From Candidatus Altarchaeota archaeon (GTDB lineage: Archaea > Altiarchaeota > Altiarchaeia > IMC4 > QMZM01): DNA of 20,660 bases. The stretch is taken from NCBI GenBank assembly GCA_018897475.1, contig JAHIKS010000099.1, forward strand, positions 1-20,660, given 5' to 3'. The notes under the pieces are model-generated. The model ran no database searches and was not told where the DNA came from. It saw only the letters and a program-made list of their open reading frames with translations. Positions within the stretch are counted from its first letter, which is position 1. Each line of letters starts with the position of its first letter. Positions 7,369 to 14,959 of this stretch are shown here, in pieces. Made by a program: the position numbers and the translations under genes.

Positions 7369-8067
7369 ATGGACATCAAAAAGGAGGTTAAGGGCCTTAT
7401 TAGGGACCTGGTGGAGGTCGTTGTTACTCTCGCAGTGATTCTAATCGTTTCAAAGCTGCTGTTCGGCGCCAATATGCTGGTGCCGCTGGTTGCTGTAACG
7501 TCCAACAGCATGCTCCATGTTAATGACGGGTGGGCTACATGGCTCAATGCACAGGGGGTTCCGGCGGATTCCTTCCCGCTGAATAGTGGATTCTCCCAGG
7601 GGGACATGGTTCTTACGGTAACCCCGGACGGAAAGGGGACCATAGTGCCCATATTCTCTGACACGCAGCTTGGCGACGTTGTTATCTATAACAGGGATTT
7701 CCTGCACAGGGGCAATGAGCCGATAATTCACAGGGTTGTCGGAGTGGTGAACGTTGCGGAGTACGAGGTGAGTGGGATTGAGGGAACCCTGGATTGCCTT
7801 ACAGAGGAAGAATTCAATGATGATTATATAAAATCAATAAAGAATTGCCAGGCGGGGGGAGACTGTCCATACAATGAATTTCCAGAGGGGGGAGATTTCA
7901 GGTTCTATATAACAAAGGGCGACAACAACCACGGAACGGACCAGTGCGGCCCGGGCAACGGCATAGCCCTTCCAGTTCCTGAATCGCAGCTGAGCGCAAG
8001 GGGGTGGATAAGGATTCCCTATGTGGGCTGGCTGAAGCTGGGACTGAACAGGATTCTTGGATTTTAG
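7369..8067 (+). CDS. Signal peptidase I, archaeal/ER type (S26B)
   Basis: Membrane serine protease that removes signal peptides from Sec-exported proteins. It has one N-terminal membrane helix (about 12-33) and then an extracytoplasmic catalytic domain. Visible catalytic motifs are VTSNSML (nucleophile S47), IIHRVVG (H121, in place of the bacterial Lys) and ITKGDNN (D185). This is the Ser-His-Asp set of archaeal and eukaryotic Sec11-type enzymes. LGDVVIYN marks the conserved strand before the His. Two loops look longer than minimal: residues 50-100, and about 130-178 holding C143, C160 and C166, with C193 further on, possible disulfide partners. At 232 residues it is slightly long for the family. 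It stands alone on the plus strand, and its end overlaps the convergent TadC-like gene by 4 bp. Prepilin-type signals need a different peptidase, not found here. Confidence 0.93.
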   Translation: MDIKKEVKGLIRDLVEVVVTLAVILIVSKLLFGANMLVPLVAVTSNSMLHVNDGWATWLNAQGVPADSFPLNSGFSQGDMVLTVTPDGKGTIVPIFSDTQLGDVVIYNRDFLHRGNEPIIHRVVGVVNVAEYEVSGIEGTLDCLTEEEFNDDYIKSIKNCQAGGDCPYNEFPEGGDFRFYITKGDNNHGTDQCGPGNGIALPVPESQLSARGWIRIPYVGWLKLGLNRILGF

Positions 8068-9059
8068 ATTTCCATCATGCCGCCCAGCATGCTTTCCAGA
8101 ACGAAACCGCCGAGGAAGAATAGTCCTATTGCTAGTCCAAGCAGAATCGGCAGGAATTTGAACCCCGCCCTCTCGTTGCCCTTCAGGATAAGGCCGATTA
8201 TTATGGAGCCGAAAAATGAGGATACCGAGAGTGAGATTAGCGCGAACATCTGGATGAATTCCGGCGTTATCTGCACGTCTGTCATGGATATGGGCATATC
8301 CCCCACCTCAAGGGTTTCCGGCATCTCTGCCCCTATAATCATCATGTTCGTAACCAGCATCTTGACAAGGAAGGCGGACATCGCGAAGAGCAGGGGGGCT
8401 CCAAGGGCTATTGCGATGAAGATGAATAGAACGTACATCAGAACGCTCGCCTGAATCTCCTTCTTTATTATCTGCTGGTCTCTGATGTCTGCGGAAATCT
8501 GGTCCAGCAGGTCCGCAAGCTTGCCGCCGGATTTTACGCTATTGACCATGAGGTCTATGGTCTTTGCAAGAACATCTGACTTTATTTTTCGGGTGGTTTT
8601 CACCAGGGAATATTCAAAGCTCTTCCCTGCCATGAGCTCCCTCCCGATTCTCCTTATCTCATCGGCTAATGGACCGAATTCAGGCCTTGCAGCCAGGAGA
8701 AGTGCCTTGTCTGTGGTCAGGCCCGCCCTTATGTTGGAGGCCATGAGCTGAAGGGCATCGGGGAGAACCTCCTCAACAAACCGGGTCTTTGAATCAACAG
8801 ACATGAGAACAAGGACGTAGAAGAGGCCCTCAAGGAGTAGGAAGGAGGGTATAATCGCCATGTATACTGGAAGAATGCCGGTGGCGTGGGTGGTAAAGCT
8901 TATTATCAGGGCGAGGAGGATGCCAAAGACTATCATAAAGCCGAGAAACCGGGTGGGCTCTATCTGTATGTTTGAATACATCAGATGCGTCCTTAGCTTC
9001 TTCATCAGCCCCCGGGGCATCAGCTTGCCTATTGTCGTGTAGATGTCTGTTTTGGCCAT
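8064..9059 (-). CDS. Type II secretion/pilus platform protein, TadC/GspF-like
   Basis: Polytopic inner-membrane assembly protein (331 residues) expected to form, with the next protein, the platform on which the secretion ATPase works. Membrane segments are visible near 38-56, 64-87, 204-235, 270-295 and 303-328. Between the first pair and the rest lies a GspF-type helical domain: VEEVLPDALQLMASNIRAGL (about 95-114), then an FGPLADEIRRI...GKSFEYSL stretch and MVNSVKSGGKLADLLDQIS. These are the usual T2SSF landmarks. ATG 9059 begins one base after the stop of the adjacent platform protein. This is the last gene of the locus and converges with the signal peptidase gene. The arrangement ATPase-TadB-TadC is that of Tad/Flp and archaeal type IV pilus loci. 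Confidence 0.9.
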   Translation of the reverse strand: MAKTDIYTTIGKLMPRGLMKKLRTHLMYSNIQIEPTRFLGFMIVFGILLALIISFTTHATGILPVYMAIIPSFLLLEGLFYVLVLMSVDSKTRFVEEVLPDALQLMASNIRAGLTTDKALLLAARPEFGPLADEIRRIGRELMAGKSFEYSLVKTTRKIKSDVLAKTIDLMVNSVKSGGKLADLLDQISADIRDQQIIKKEIQASVLMYVLFIFIAIALGAPLLFAMSAFLVKMLVTNMMIIGAEMPETLEVGDMPISMTDVQITPEFIQMFALISLSVSSFFGSIIIGLILKGNERAGFKFLPILLGLAIGLFFLGGFVLESMLGGMMEI

Positions 9060-9060
9060 C

Positions 9061-9960
9061 TCAGGTACCTAAAAGGTTCGGTCTCTTGGACTTTATTAGG
9101 CTCATGAACATGAACTGCATGAAGACGACCCCCCCAAGAAGAACCCAGAAGGTCTCTTCCTTGCCTACTTCTTCCATGCCGGGGAAGGTCGAGAGTATTA
9201 TGAGAATGGTGATTCCAAGAGACGGGGCGATTACCGCAACCATCATGTACATCATCGCAAGTGGGTTGAGGATGGACTTGTACTGCCTTATCTCAACCAG
9301 CTGCTCCTTGGACAGGGAGTCAATCACGTTCTCCAGGTTGTCTCCAACATCGCTTCCAGACTTCAGGGCATTGAGAAGCTGCCATATGGCCCTCCTGAAA
9401 TGGATGGACGGGTTCCTTATGGTCAGCTCCTCGAGGCCGTCTATTACAGACTCCCCTGCCCTGGCCTTATCAATGACGGACCTGAATTCCTTGGATATTT
9501 CCCCGTAGTCCCCGGTAGCTATGGAGAGGAAGGTGTCAAAGATGGGAATCCCCGCCCTTATCTGGACCAGCAGGGTTCTCAGGACAAAGAGGAGGTTCCT
9601 TTCTATGTCCTTTGTTCTCCTCCCCACGATTACCTTGGGGTATGAGATTAGCTGTATGTATGCAAAAAATGCGATTATTATTCCGAAGAGGGGCCCGTAG
9701 AAGAGTTCTGTTCCTCCCCCCAGGGACAGAGCCCCGGATATGGCAATGACCGAGCCAATGAGGAGAAATATTGAGATGGTGAAGCATACGGAAAAATACT
9801 CCCTTACGGATACGTTATAGTCGTGCGATATCCCGGACTGCTGCAGGTTTATGGCTGTGAAGGGCGAGGTCTTTGACAGGATATCCCCTACACCTATAAA
9901 GTACCTTGCTATCTTCCTCAGTTTGCTTGATTTGAGGAACGCTATCTTCTTCTGGGGCAT
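9061..9960 (-). CDS. Type II secretion/pilus platform protein, TadB/GspF-like
   Basis: Companion platform protein (299 residues). After a basic N-terminus (residues 1-20, many Lys/Arg) and a cytoplasmic segment come membrane helices near 58-78 and 85-107. Next is the GspF domain: LLFVLRTLLVQIRAGIPIF (about 123-141), AGESVIDGLEEL and RRAIWQLLNALKSGSDVG...VIDSLSKEQLVEI. Further helices lie near 231-262 and 270-290. The Leu-Arg-Ala-Gly 'IRAG' and 'LKSGSDV' elements are shared with its neighbour, indicating that the pair are paralogues. It starts one base after the ATPase stop and ends one base before the next start, so all three are translationally linked. Without the archaellum-specific genes nearby, a pilus or secretion system is more likely than an archaellum. 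Confidence 0.88.
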   Translation of the reverse strand: MPQKKIAFLKSSKLRKIARYFIGVGDILSKTSPFTAINLQQSGISHDYNVSVREYFSVCFTISIFLLIGSVIAISGALSLGGGTELFYGPLFGIIIAFFAYIQLISYPKVIVGRRTKDIERNLLFVLRTLLVQIRAGIPIFDTFLSIATGDYGEISKEFRSVIDKARAGESVIDGLEELTIRNPSIHFRRAIWQLLNALKSGSDVGDNLENVIDSLSKEQLVEIRQYKSILNPLAMMYMMVAVIAPSLGITILIILSTFPGMEEVGKEETFWVLLGGVVFMQFMFMSLIKSKRPNLLGT

Positions 9961-9961
9961 T

Positions 9962-11578
9962 TTATTCCAATAGTTCTTTGGGGTCTCCCTTCCTGTTGAC
10001 GACCTTTATTACGGTATCCGTATCTACATAGTAGCGGTTAAATATCTTTCCGACGTCATCCACCTGCCTTATATTATTTTTCAGGAGCCATTCGAGGATT
10101 TTCTTCTTCATGCCTAGCTCCTCCTGTATCTCCTTCAGGTCATATCCTGTATGTGAGCCAATCTTCTCATAAAGAGCAATCTCCTCGGGCTTTACAAGGA
10201 GGTCTATGGTGTCCCTCTTTGGGTTCCATTTGTATATCAACTTTGGATCGAATCTCAGCTTCCTGTTCGCATCCAGGGTGGGGGTGAATTCCCCGACCTC
10301 GTATGTTCTCCTTAACCCCTTCCTCCTGTCCCTGAACATCACGATGTTCAGATGGACCGAGTCCAGCATGCTCTCGGGTATGTTGATTGGAGGGTTTGTC
10401 AGCCTTGTTATGGTCTGTGCGCATGTGTCGGCGTGCAGGGTTCCATAGACGGAGTGGCCCGTATGCATGGCCTCGAAGAGAACCTCGGCCTCCCTTTGCT
10501 TCCTTATCTCACCCATTATGATTCTGTCGGGCCTCATCCTTAATGAGTTTACAACCAGGTCAAGCATCGAGACCTCCCCCTTGCCCTCGGGGTTCGGCTC
10601 TCTTGTGGTTAGAGGACACCAGTAGAGGAACTTGGGCAGCTGCAATTCCCTTGTGTCTTCAATTGAGATGATTCTGTGGCTCGGGGGGATGAAGGGCATG
10701 CATACGTTGAGGAAGGATGTCTTTCCGGAGCCTGTTCCCCCGGATATCAGGATGTTCATCTCGTACTGTATCGCAAGCCATATAAGAGCGGAAACCTCGG
10801 AGCTGATGGTCTTGTTCTTGATGAAGTCCGTAACGGTCCACGGGTCTCTCGCGAATTTCCTTATGGTTATTGTACTGCCCTTGGTCGAGATGGGTGTAAG
10901 GACGGCATTGACCCTGTCCTTTGTAACAAGGTGCGCGTCAAGAAGGGGATTAAGGGAGGTTATTTCCCTGCCGACTCTCCGCCCTATGGTATTGGCATAG
11001 TTGACAATCTGCATCTCCGATTCAGGCACGAGGTTGGTCTGTAACCAGCCGTATTTTTTGTGATATATTCTTATGGGCTCCTTTGCGGAGTTTATGACTA
11101 TCTCCTCTATGTGCTCATCATCCAGAAGGAATTCTATATTGCCAAGTCCAAGCAACTCGTGAATCAGGTTCACGATGAAATTCTCTTTGATGTCATCATC
11201 GAGGTCGGGAAGCTCCTCTGTAAGGAGGGTTCTTGCATTCTCTCTGAATTTTTCCTTTAGGTCTTCCATGAGCTTTGGGTCAAATGCCTCGGATGAGCTT
11301 ATCTCCATTGCACCGATAAGCCTTTCCTTGACGTCATCCAGCAGTGCATAGGTTGCAACATCCACGTCGGGAGTTACCAGTTGATAGTAGGGGATAAAGT
11401 CCTTCTCCAGAATGTTTACCTCAGTTTTTACGTTATCCGACTCGGTTTCATAGGACTCGATTATCTTTCCATCGTCTTCTTTATCCTTGGGTTCTTCCTC
11501 CACCTCATCCCAGGATTCTTTCTCCTTTTCTTTGTCCTTGGGTTTTTCTTTGTCCGTGGGTTCTTTTTTTCCGGTCAT
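9962..11578 (-). CDS. Type II/IV secretion ATPase, CpaF/TadA-VirB11 family
   Basis: Cytoplasmic hexameric ATPase that powers assembly of pilin-like subunits. In the 538-residue product: Walker A GGTGSGKT (280-287), an Asp-box IEDTREL, Walker B RIIMGEIR (352-359), and His-box HTGHSVYGTLHADT (372-385). The N-domain (about 60-240) has VINSAKEPIRIYHKKYGW and RVNAVLTPIS, as in archaeal GspE2/CpaF-like enzymes. The first ~50 residues are an extremely charged, low-complexity Lys/Glu/Asp tail (repeats like KPKDKEKEKES) absent from minimal family members. An alternative TTG start at 11584 would overlap the previous stop; ATG 11578 lies two bases after it and is preferred. Downstream come the two platform genes. 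The next gene upstream is DUF2226-like. Confidence 0.94.
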   Translation of the reverse strand: MTGKKEPTDKEKPKDKEKEKESWDEVEEEPKDKEDDGKIIESYETESDNVKTEVNILEKDFIPYYQLVTPDVDVATYALLDDVKERLIGAMEISSSEAFDPKLMEDLKEKFRENARTLLTEELPDLDDDIKENFIVNLIHELLGLGNIEFLLDDEHIEEIVINSAKEPIRIYHKKYGWLQTNLVPESEMQIVNYANTIGRRVGREITSLNPLLDAHLVTKDRVNAVLTPISTKGSTITIRKFARDPWTVTDFIKNKTISSEVSALIWLAIQYEMNILISGGTGSGKTSFLNVCMPFIPPSHRIISIEDTRELQLPKFLYWCPLTTREPNPEGKGEVSMLDLVVNSLRMRPDRIIMGEIRKQREAEVLFEAMHTGHSVYGTLHADTCAQTITRLTNPPINIPESMLDSVHLNIVMFRDRRKGLRRTYEVGEFTPTLDANRKLRFDPKLIYKWNPKRDTIDLLVKPEEIALYEKIGSHTGYDLKEIQEELGMKKKILEWLLKNNIRQVDDVGKIFNRYYVDTDTVIKVVNRKGDPKELLE

Positions 11579-11580
11579 TT

Positions 11581-12504
11581 TCAAGCTTTTTGGACGAACC
11601 TTATCTCGGGCTCCCCCATTGTTGGATAATGAAGCTCAACCAGGTTGTGGTCCTCGAGGATTATGCACCATTCCTCAACCTGTGCCCTGCTCACGTTCAA
11701 TCTCCTGGCAAGGCCATCGCTTATCTTCAGCTTGTTATACTTTCTCACGAGCTCAAATAGTTTGTCGATGGATGTCTTTACAGCCCCCTTCTGGGCCTTG
11801 AACTTCCTCGTTTCCTCGCCCTTGCCGACCTTCGAGAATTTGTCGGCTATCTTTTTATCCGTCTCCTGCCGTCTCCTTTTCAGCTCCTCCTTGATCTCAA
11901 TCTTCTTTTTCAGGGCCTGTAGATCCACACCCTGCATGCCCTTCAATGCCTTGGCAAGGCCCGTAATATTCGCCTTGACTCCCCTGGACTCCAGCTCCTT
12001 CTTGACTTGCGGTTCCATCAGCCTCTTCTCCATCACCTCCTTCTCCTCTCTTGAAAGCTTGGAGACCGGAACGCCAGAATAGAGCCGGTCAATTATCCCC
12101 GGGCCCTTGTCCACGACCTTTTTCTCGCCTATGGATTTGACCTCCATTCCCAGGTTTTTTATATCAACGGACGATGAAAGGGTTGCCTCCCTGTTCTCTT
12201 TCTTTGTGGAATTCAATTCTACCTTGTTGAACTCATAGATTTCAAGGCTGCCGGCAGACCCTATCAGTTTCTCCTGTATCATCTTAAGTGCGGCCTCCTT
12301 GAATATCGCCTCTCTTTTGGTTATGTTCTCAAATGATGCGCCGACTATATACCCGCCGTCTATAAGCATATCAGCCCTGTAGAACTTCCCGTCTACATCG
12401 CCAAGGAGTCTCATCACCCCTGTAAATTTTCCAAGCTTCCTGCAGAGCTTGTAGAAATCCGTACTGCTTTTCGGAACCAGGTGCCTCCCCTTGAGCAACT
12501 CCAT
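11581..12504 (-). CDS. DUF2226-like protein with C-terminal helix-turn-helix
   Basis: A 307-residue soluble protein with no predicted membrane helix or signal. The N-terminal ~90 residues (MELLKGRHLVPKSS, then TGVMRLLGDVDGKFYRADML and IDGGYIVGASFEN) resemble archaeal DUF2226; the assignment is from memory and moderate. A middle section (about 100-235) is charged and helical, with KKKIEIKEELKRRRQETDKK suggesting a coiled coil. The last ~60 residues (SIDKLFELVRKYNKLKISDG, then NVSRAQVEEW and ILEDHNLVELHYP) read as a winged helix-turn-helix. It precedes the secretion ATPase with two bases between stop and start. It could regulate the locus or act as a cytoplasmic adaptor for the ATPase; neither is shown. 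A weak TATA-like TTTATTAG lies at 12533-12540 upstream of its start. Confidence 0.7.
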   Translation of the reverse strand: MELLKGRHLVPKSSTDFYKLCRKLGKFTGVMRLLGDVDGKFYRADMLIDGGYIVGASFENITKREAIFKEAALKMIQEKLIGSAGSLEIYEFNKVELNSTKKENREATLSSSVDIKNLGMEVKSIGEKKVVDKGPGIIDRLYSGVPVSKLSREEKEVMEKRLMEPQVKKELESRGVKANITGLAKALKGMQGVDLQALKKKIEIKEELKRRRQETDKKIADKFSKVGKGEETRKFKAQKGAVKTSIDKLFELVRKYNKLKISDGLARRLNVSRAQVEEWCIILEDHNLVELHYPTMGEPEIRFVQKA

Positions 12505-12548
12505 CGTATTAAGATTTATTGTTTTTTTAGTCTAATAAAGCAAGAACC

Positions 12549-12568
12549 CTACTGCTTTCAAGCAGTAG
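12549..12568. repeat. Perfect 9-bp stem hairpin
   Basis: CTACTGCTT (12549-12557) and AAGCAGTAG (12560-12568) are perfect inverted repeats with a two-base loop. The hairpin lies 16 bp to the left of the TTCAC that would mark the left edge of the IS605-like relic, so it is outside that element as I delimit it. It could be a second mobile-element end, a transcript 3' structure, or a protein site. No T-run follows on either strand. Confidence 0.75.
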
Positions 12569-12589
12569 ATGAATTGCCTTTCTGTTCAC

Positions 12590-12833
12590 TTTTCATGTGC
12601 TCTCTAGGGAAGCGTATTTATATTCACAGGTCTAAGTTAAATATATCCTGAGGGGCAGAGCCCAGCTGGAGAATAAGTCCAGTGAGCTTTACAAAACATT
12701 GGAGCAAAACCTGGCGGGGGCTGCAGTTGAACCAGCCCGGAACCGGAGATGATTTCCTACACATGGAATGAGTCCGGAAATCTCGACTCACTCGGGGCTT
12801 AGACGCCCCGACATTTATGTCGGGGTAGTTCAC
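12590..12833 (+). mobile_element. Putative non-autonomous or decayed IS200/IS605-type element (possible omega-RNA remnant)
   Basis: Elements of this family insert 3' of a short target motif, carry a subterminal hairpin and end in a related motif without target duplication. Here TTCAC stands at 12585-12589 immediately left of the proposed element. The proposed right end reads hairpin (12806-12825), then TAG, then TTCAC (12829-12833). The form GGGGTAGTTCAC after a GC hairpin resembles right ends of archaeal IS605/IS1341 elements as I remember them. Just before the hairpin, a plus-strand frame reads WNESGNLDSLGA and then a TAG stop at 12800-12802. That is where a TnpB gene would end, but in-frame stops interrupt it upstream, so no functional transposase or TnpB is encoded. 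In such systems the right end and preceding bases form the omega RNA. This is inference from structure; no similarity search was possible. Confidence 0.5.
12806..12825. repeat. Right-end-like GC hairpin with a competing alternative stem
   Basis: CCCCGACAT (12806-12814) and ATGTCGGGG (12817-12825) form a perfect 9-bp stem with a TT loop. Its left arm can instead pair with CGGGGC just upstream (about 12793-12798) around the loop TTAGAC, so the two stems are mutually exclusive. TTCAC follows three bases after the stem. It is interpreted as the right end of the IS605-like relic. Confidence 0.75.
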
Positions 12834-12848
12834 AGATATAAGAGTTGG

Positions 12849-14306
12849 TTATGTGCAGACGGTCAGGTTGTGCATCAACAGATGCTGACAGTCCAGCCTG
12901 AATTTGTTATCCCCTACTAGGCATACTCCGCACAGCTTATCCCCCGGGGAATTCCCCCAGTAGAGATAGTCAATCCAGCTTGCCGTGTCATAGACCTCAA
13001 GCCCGTAGTACTCCAGGCTATCCGGGTCTATGAGGGTTTCTATGCCTATCCATGGGTTCCCGAAGGTCGAGTTCGCCTGGTCCCTGTATTTCTGGGAGAG
13101 ATTGTAGTTGCCATCCAGCCTGTCGAAGAATGAGGGACCGTCCGGGTAGGGGGTTGGGCAACTCCCCGAGTAGGGGCTTGTGTTGCTCACCCTGTAGCAA
13201 AGGGACATGGTCGTGAGGTTCTCGAGCCCCGTCCCGCTGCCGAGCCTGTGGATTACTCCATCATTTGTGAAGTATATGCAGTCCCCGTCAGTAACGCCTA
13301 CATCCCCTGTGCCCCATATCCAGGGGATTGATATGCCGCATTTTCCTATAAGGCTGTTTATAGGGTCGTTCTTCTTGTAGTCCACGATTCCGGCAAAATG
13401 ATAATCGTCTGATAGATTATAGCAGTGGTCGCCCAGGCCGTTGCAGTTTCCGAAGGCCGTGTCTATGATGAGAATCTGGTCGTTCAGGTTCTCGCCCTCG
13501 TCCACGCAGTAGGTTGAATTCCCCGATATGGTTGAGAACAGGACGGCTATTCCCGTTGCGTTCCCGTCCCCCTGCCACTCCTCGCCGCTGACCTCGCCGT
13601 AGGTTATGTTGAGGTCTGTGCTGCAGTTCTGGATATACTTCGTGATTCTTCCCTGTGTATTTAGCGGGTAGAGTGGGTCTTCAATGCCCACTATGGACGT
13701 GTTTGACATGACCATGATGGGGGTCTCCTTGTAGGAGCACGTTCCGGACTCGTCGATAATCTCCAGGTTGTTCCAGATTATTATCGCGAATTCCCATGCG
13801 TTTATTGGAATGATGGAAATATTCAGGGGAGTTATATTGACCTCAAAGTGCGCCTCTTCACCGTGAAGCTCTATCCGGTCGACCCACTCCCTCAGGGTGT
13901 GGTTCACCATGTAGGTAATGTTTGTGCTGTTCAGGGTTCCGCATGCTACAAGCTCTGCTATTGCTGCCTCGGAGCCAGTTACATCATAGGAAAATTCGTT
14001 GCAGTTTAAGCCACAAGTCGGGCTGCAATTAAACGTATAATTTGTCAGGGGCCTGTTGTCAATCACCCAGCCTGTTGCATGGAGTGCTGCTCTTCTTCCG
14101 AAGATTACCACTGCCCTCTCCATGTCCCGCTCTATATCCTCCACCAAGTAGTGCAATTCATCGCACCTTATCTTTGTGACTGAATCCACCCTTCGGGTAT
14201 TCGAGGACTCGGTGTAGTAGGACAGAAGGAACAGTAATGGAATCAGCAGGATGATTATCCCTATCGTGAAGAAGAACCCCTTCCTGTTTCTTGGTTTGTA
14301 TTTCAT
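12849..14306 (-). CDS. Prepilin-like, Cys-rich, sequon-rich surface protein
   Basis: A 485-residue protein of unrecognised family. The N-terminus MKYKPRNRKG is basic and is followed by FFFTIGIIILLIPLLFLLSY. This is a class III (prepilin-like) signal with likely cleavage after G10, or else a simple membrane anchor. The rest is extracytoplasmic in character, with about 18 cysteines (for example C94, C98, C102, C122, C459, C462, C473, C484), suggesting disulfides. At least 17 N-X-S/T sequons are present (N126, N129, N135, N157, N162, N202, N233 and others), several times chance expectation. No catalytic motif was seen. It starts 18 bp after the preceding gene's stop and is the last surface subunit before the 344-bp gap. 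It is probably a minor pilin, a tip adhesin or a glycosylated structural component of the Tad-like system. Confidence 0.8.
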   Translation of the reverse strand: MKYKPRNRKGFFFTIGIIILLIPLLFLLSYYTESSNTRRVDSVTKIRCDELHYLVEDIERDMERAVVIFGRRAALHATGWVIDNRPLTNYTFNCSPTCGLNCNEFSYDVTGSEAAIAELVACGTLNSTNITYMVNHTLREWVDRIELHGEEAHFEVNITPLNISIIPINAWEFAIIIWNNLEIIDESGTCSYKETPIMVMSNTSIVGIEDPLYPLNTQGRITKYIQNCSTDLNITYGEVSGEEWQGDGNATGIAVLFSTISGNSTYCVDEGENLNDQILIIDTAFGNCNGLGDHCYNLSDDYHFAGIVDYKKNDPINSLIGKCGISIPWIWGTGDVGVTDGDCIYFTNDGVIHRLGSGTGLENLTTMSLCYRVSNTSPYSGSCPTPYPDGPSFFDRLDGNYNLSQKYRDQANSTFGNPWIGIETLIDPDSLEYYGLEVYDTASWIDYLYWGNSPGDKLCGVCLVGDNKFRLDCQHLLMHNLTVCT

Positions 14307-14324
14307 CTTGCTGAATTTATTTAG

Positions 14325-14957
14325 TTATAATGTCAGGGCAACAATGTCACGGCAACTCCTGTCCCTCCTCCAGAGCACTATACATTTATTATCTATGCAT
14401 GCGGGTTTTCCACAGCCGCAGTCCATGGTTCCCTTCTGACAATCCTCTGTGCAGAAAATATCAGAACAATCTGGTTTGAATTTCTTGTTTACGTAGGATG
14501 TAGGATGGCAGCACTGCTTGGGGACACAGTCTGAATCGGAAGTGCAGTAACTTGGGGACAGCTCCAGCATGCACTCGTCATATTCATTGCTAGGTTTCCA
14601 TTCACATTTCTCTTTTATACAAGAGCATATGGTTTTCTCAAGGCACTTGTATTCTGGCTTCCGTTCAGTATCGTCTTTGGATTCTGAGTCCTTTGGTGCA
14701 CAGGTCTGGTTGAAATTTCCTGTTATACTGCAGTCCAGATCCGCTGTACATTCTTCCGAGAGTGAGGTTGTAGTTATAGCGACTGTAGTGGTACTTGTCG
14801 GGATGGTTGTTGAGGTCTCTGGAATGGTTGTGGTTTCAGGGATTGTCGTTGTGGTCGTTACAGGAATATCCGGTTTCTGCTGACTGTAGAATAAAACCAG
14901 CACTGCACCAATTAATAGCAACGCCACTATCAATACCTTTAGGCCCTTTAGGTTCAT
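14325..14957 (-). CDS. Membrane-anchored Cys-rich protein with Thr/Pro linker
   Basis: A 210-residue protein with three visible parts. First is a short basic start and membrane helix (LKVLIVALLLIGAVLVLFYS, about residues 5-24). Second is a Thr/Pro/Ile low-complexity linker built of repeats like TTTIPETTT (about 32-66), a likely wall-spanning and possibly O-glycosylated stalk. Third is a Cys-rich domain (about 69-205) with some 20 cysteines in patterns such as CTSDSDCVPKQCC and DCGCGKPACIDNKC. No family is recognised; small disulfide-knotted extracellular domains of this style occur in archaeal surface proteins. ATG 14957 is chosen because it lies two bases after the VWA-gene stop; a GTG at 14969 would overlap that stop. 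It sits between the VWA and 485-residue subunits and so probably belongs to the same machine. Confidence 0.8.
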   Translation of the reverse strand: MNLKGLKVLIVALLLIGAVLVLFYSQQKPDIPVTTTTTIPETTTIPETSTTIPTSTTTVAITTTSLSEECTADLDCSITGNFNQTCAPKDSESKDDTERKPEYKCLEKTICSCIKEKCEWKPSNEYDECMLELSPSYCTSDSDCVPKQCCHPTSYVNKKFKPDCSDIFCTEDCQKGTMDCGCGKPACIDNKCIVLWRRDRSCRDIVALTL

Positions 14958-14959
14958 TT

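Larger units (their letters stand above)
12505..12848. other. 344-bp non-coding gap inside the pilus locus
   Basis: This is the only gap over 300 bp in the window. It separates the 485-residue surface protein from the DUF2226-like gene. From left to right it holds a weak minus-strand promoter candidate (12533-12540), a hairpin (12549-12568), an AT-rich stretch (about 12606-12655) and an IS200/IS605-like relic (12590-12833) ending in a GC-rich hairpin. No convincing protein is encoded; the 69-codon minus-strand frame inside it matches nothing I know. If the gap lacks a terminator the whole locus may still be one transcript. The hairpins could also separate expression of surface subunits from that of the motor. 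Confidence 0.7.

Noticed and set aside
8064..11578. Archaellum (fla/arl) motor genes
   Set aside because: There are two separate GspF-like proteins and a VWA protein, and no recognisable archaellin, ArlF/G/H or peptidase genes nearby.
11582..11584. TTG start of the secretion ATPase
   Set aside because: It overlaps the preceding stop; ATG 11578 two bases after that stop is better placed.
12624..12833. 69-codon minus-strand frame in the 344-bp gap
   Set aside because: It lies across the proposed IS605-like relic and its hairpin, and the product is unrecognised.
12505..12848. RNase P, SRP RNA or tRNA in the gap
   Set aside because: None of the conserved elements of these RNAs that I could look for was found; the IS605-like end structure explains the GC-rich part better.
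14760..14870. Thr-codon tract in the Cys-rich gene as a tandem DNA repeat or CRISPR
   Set aside because: The repetition is at protein level (Thr/Pro/Ile linker) with degenerate DNA; there are no regular repeats and spacers.
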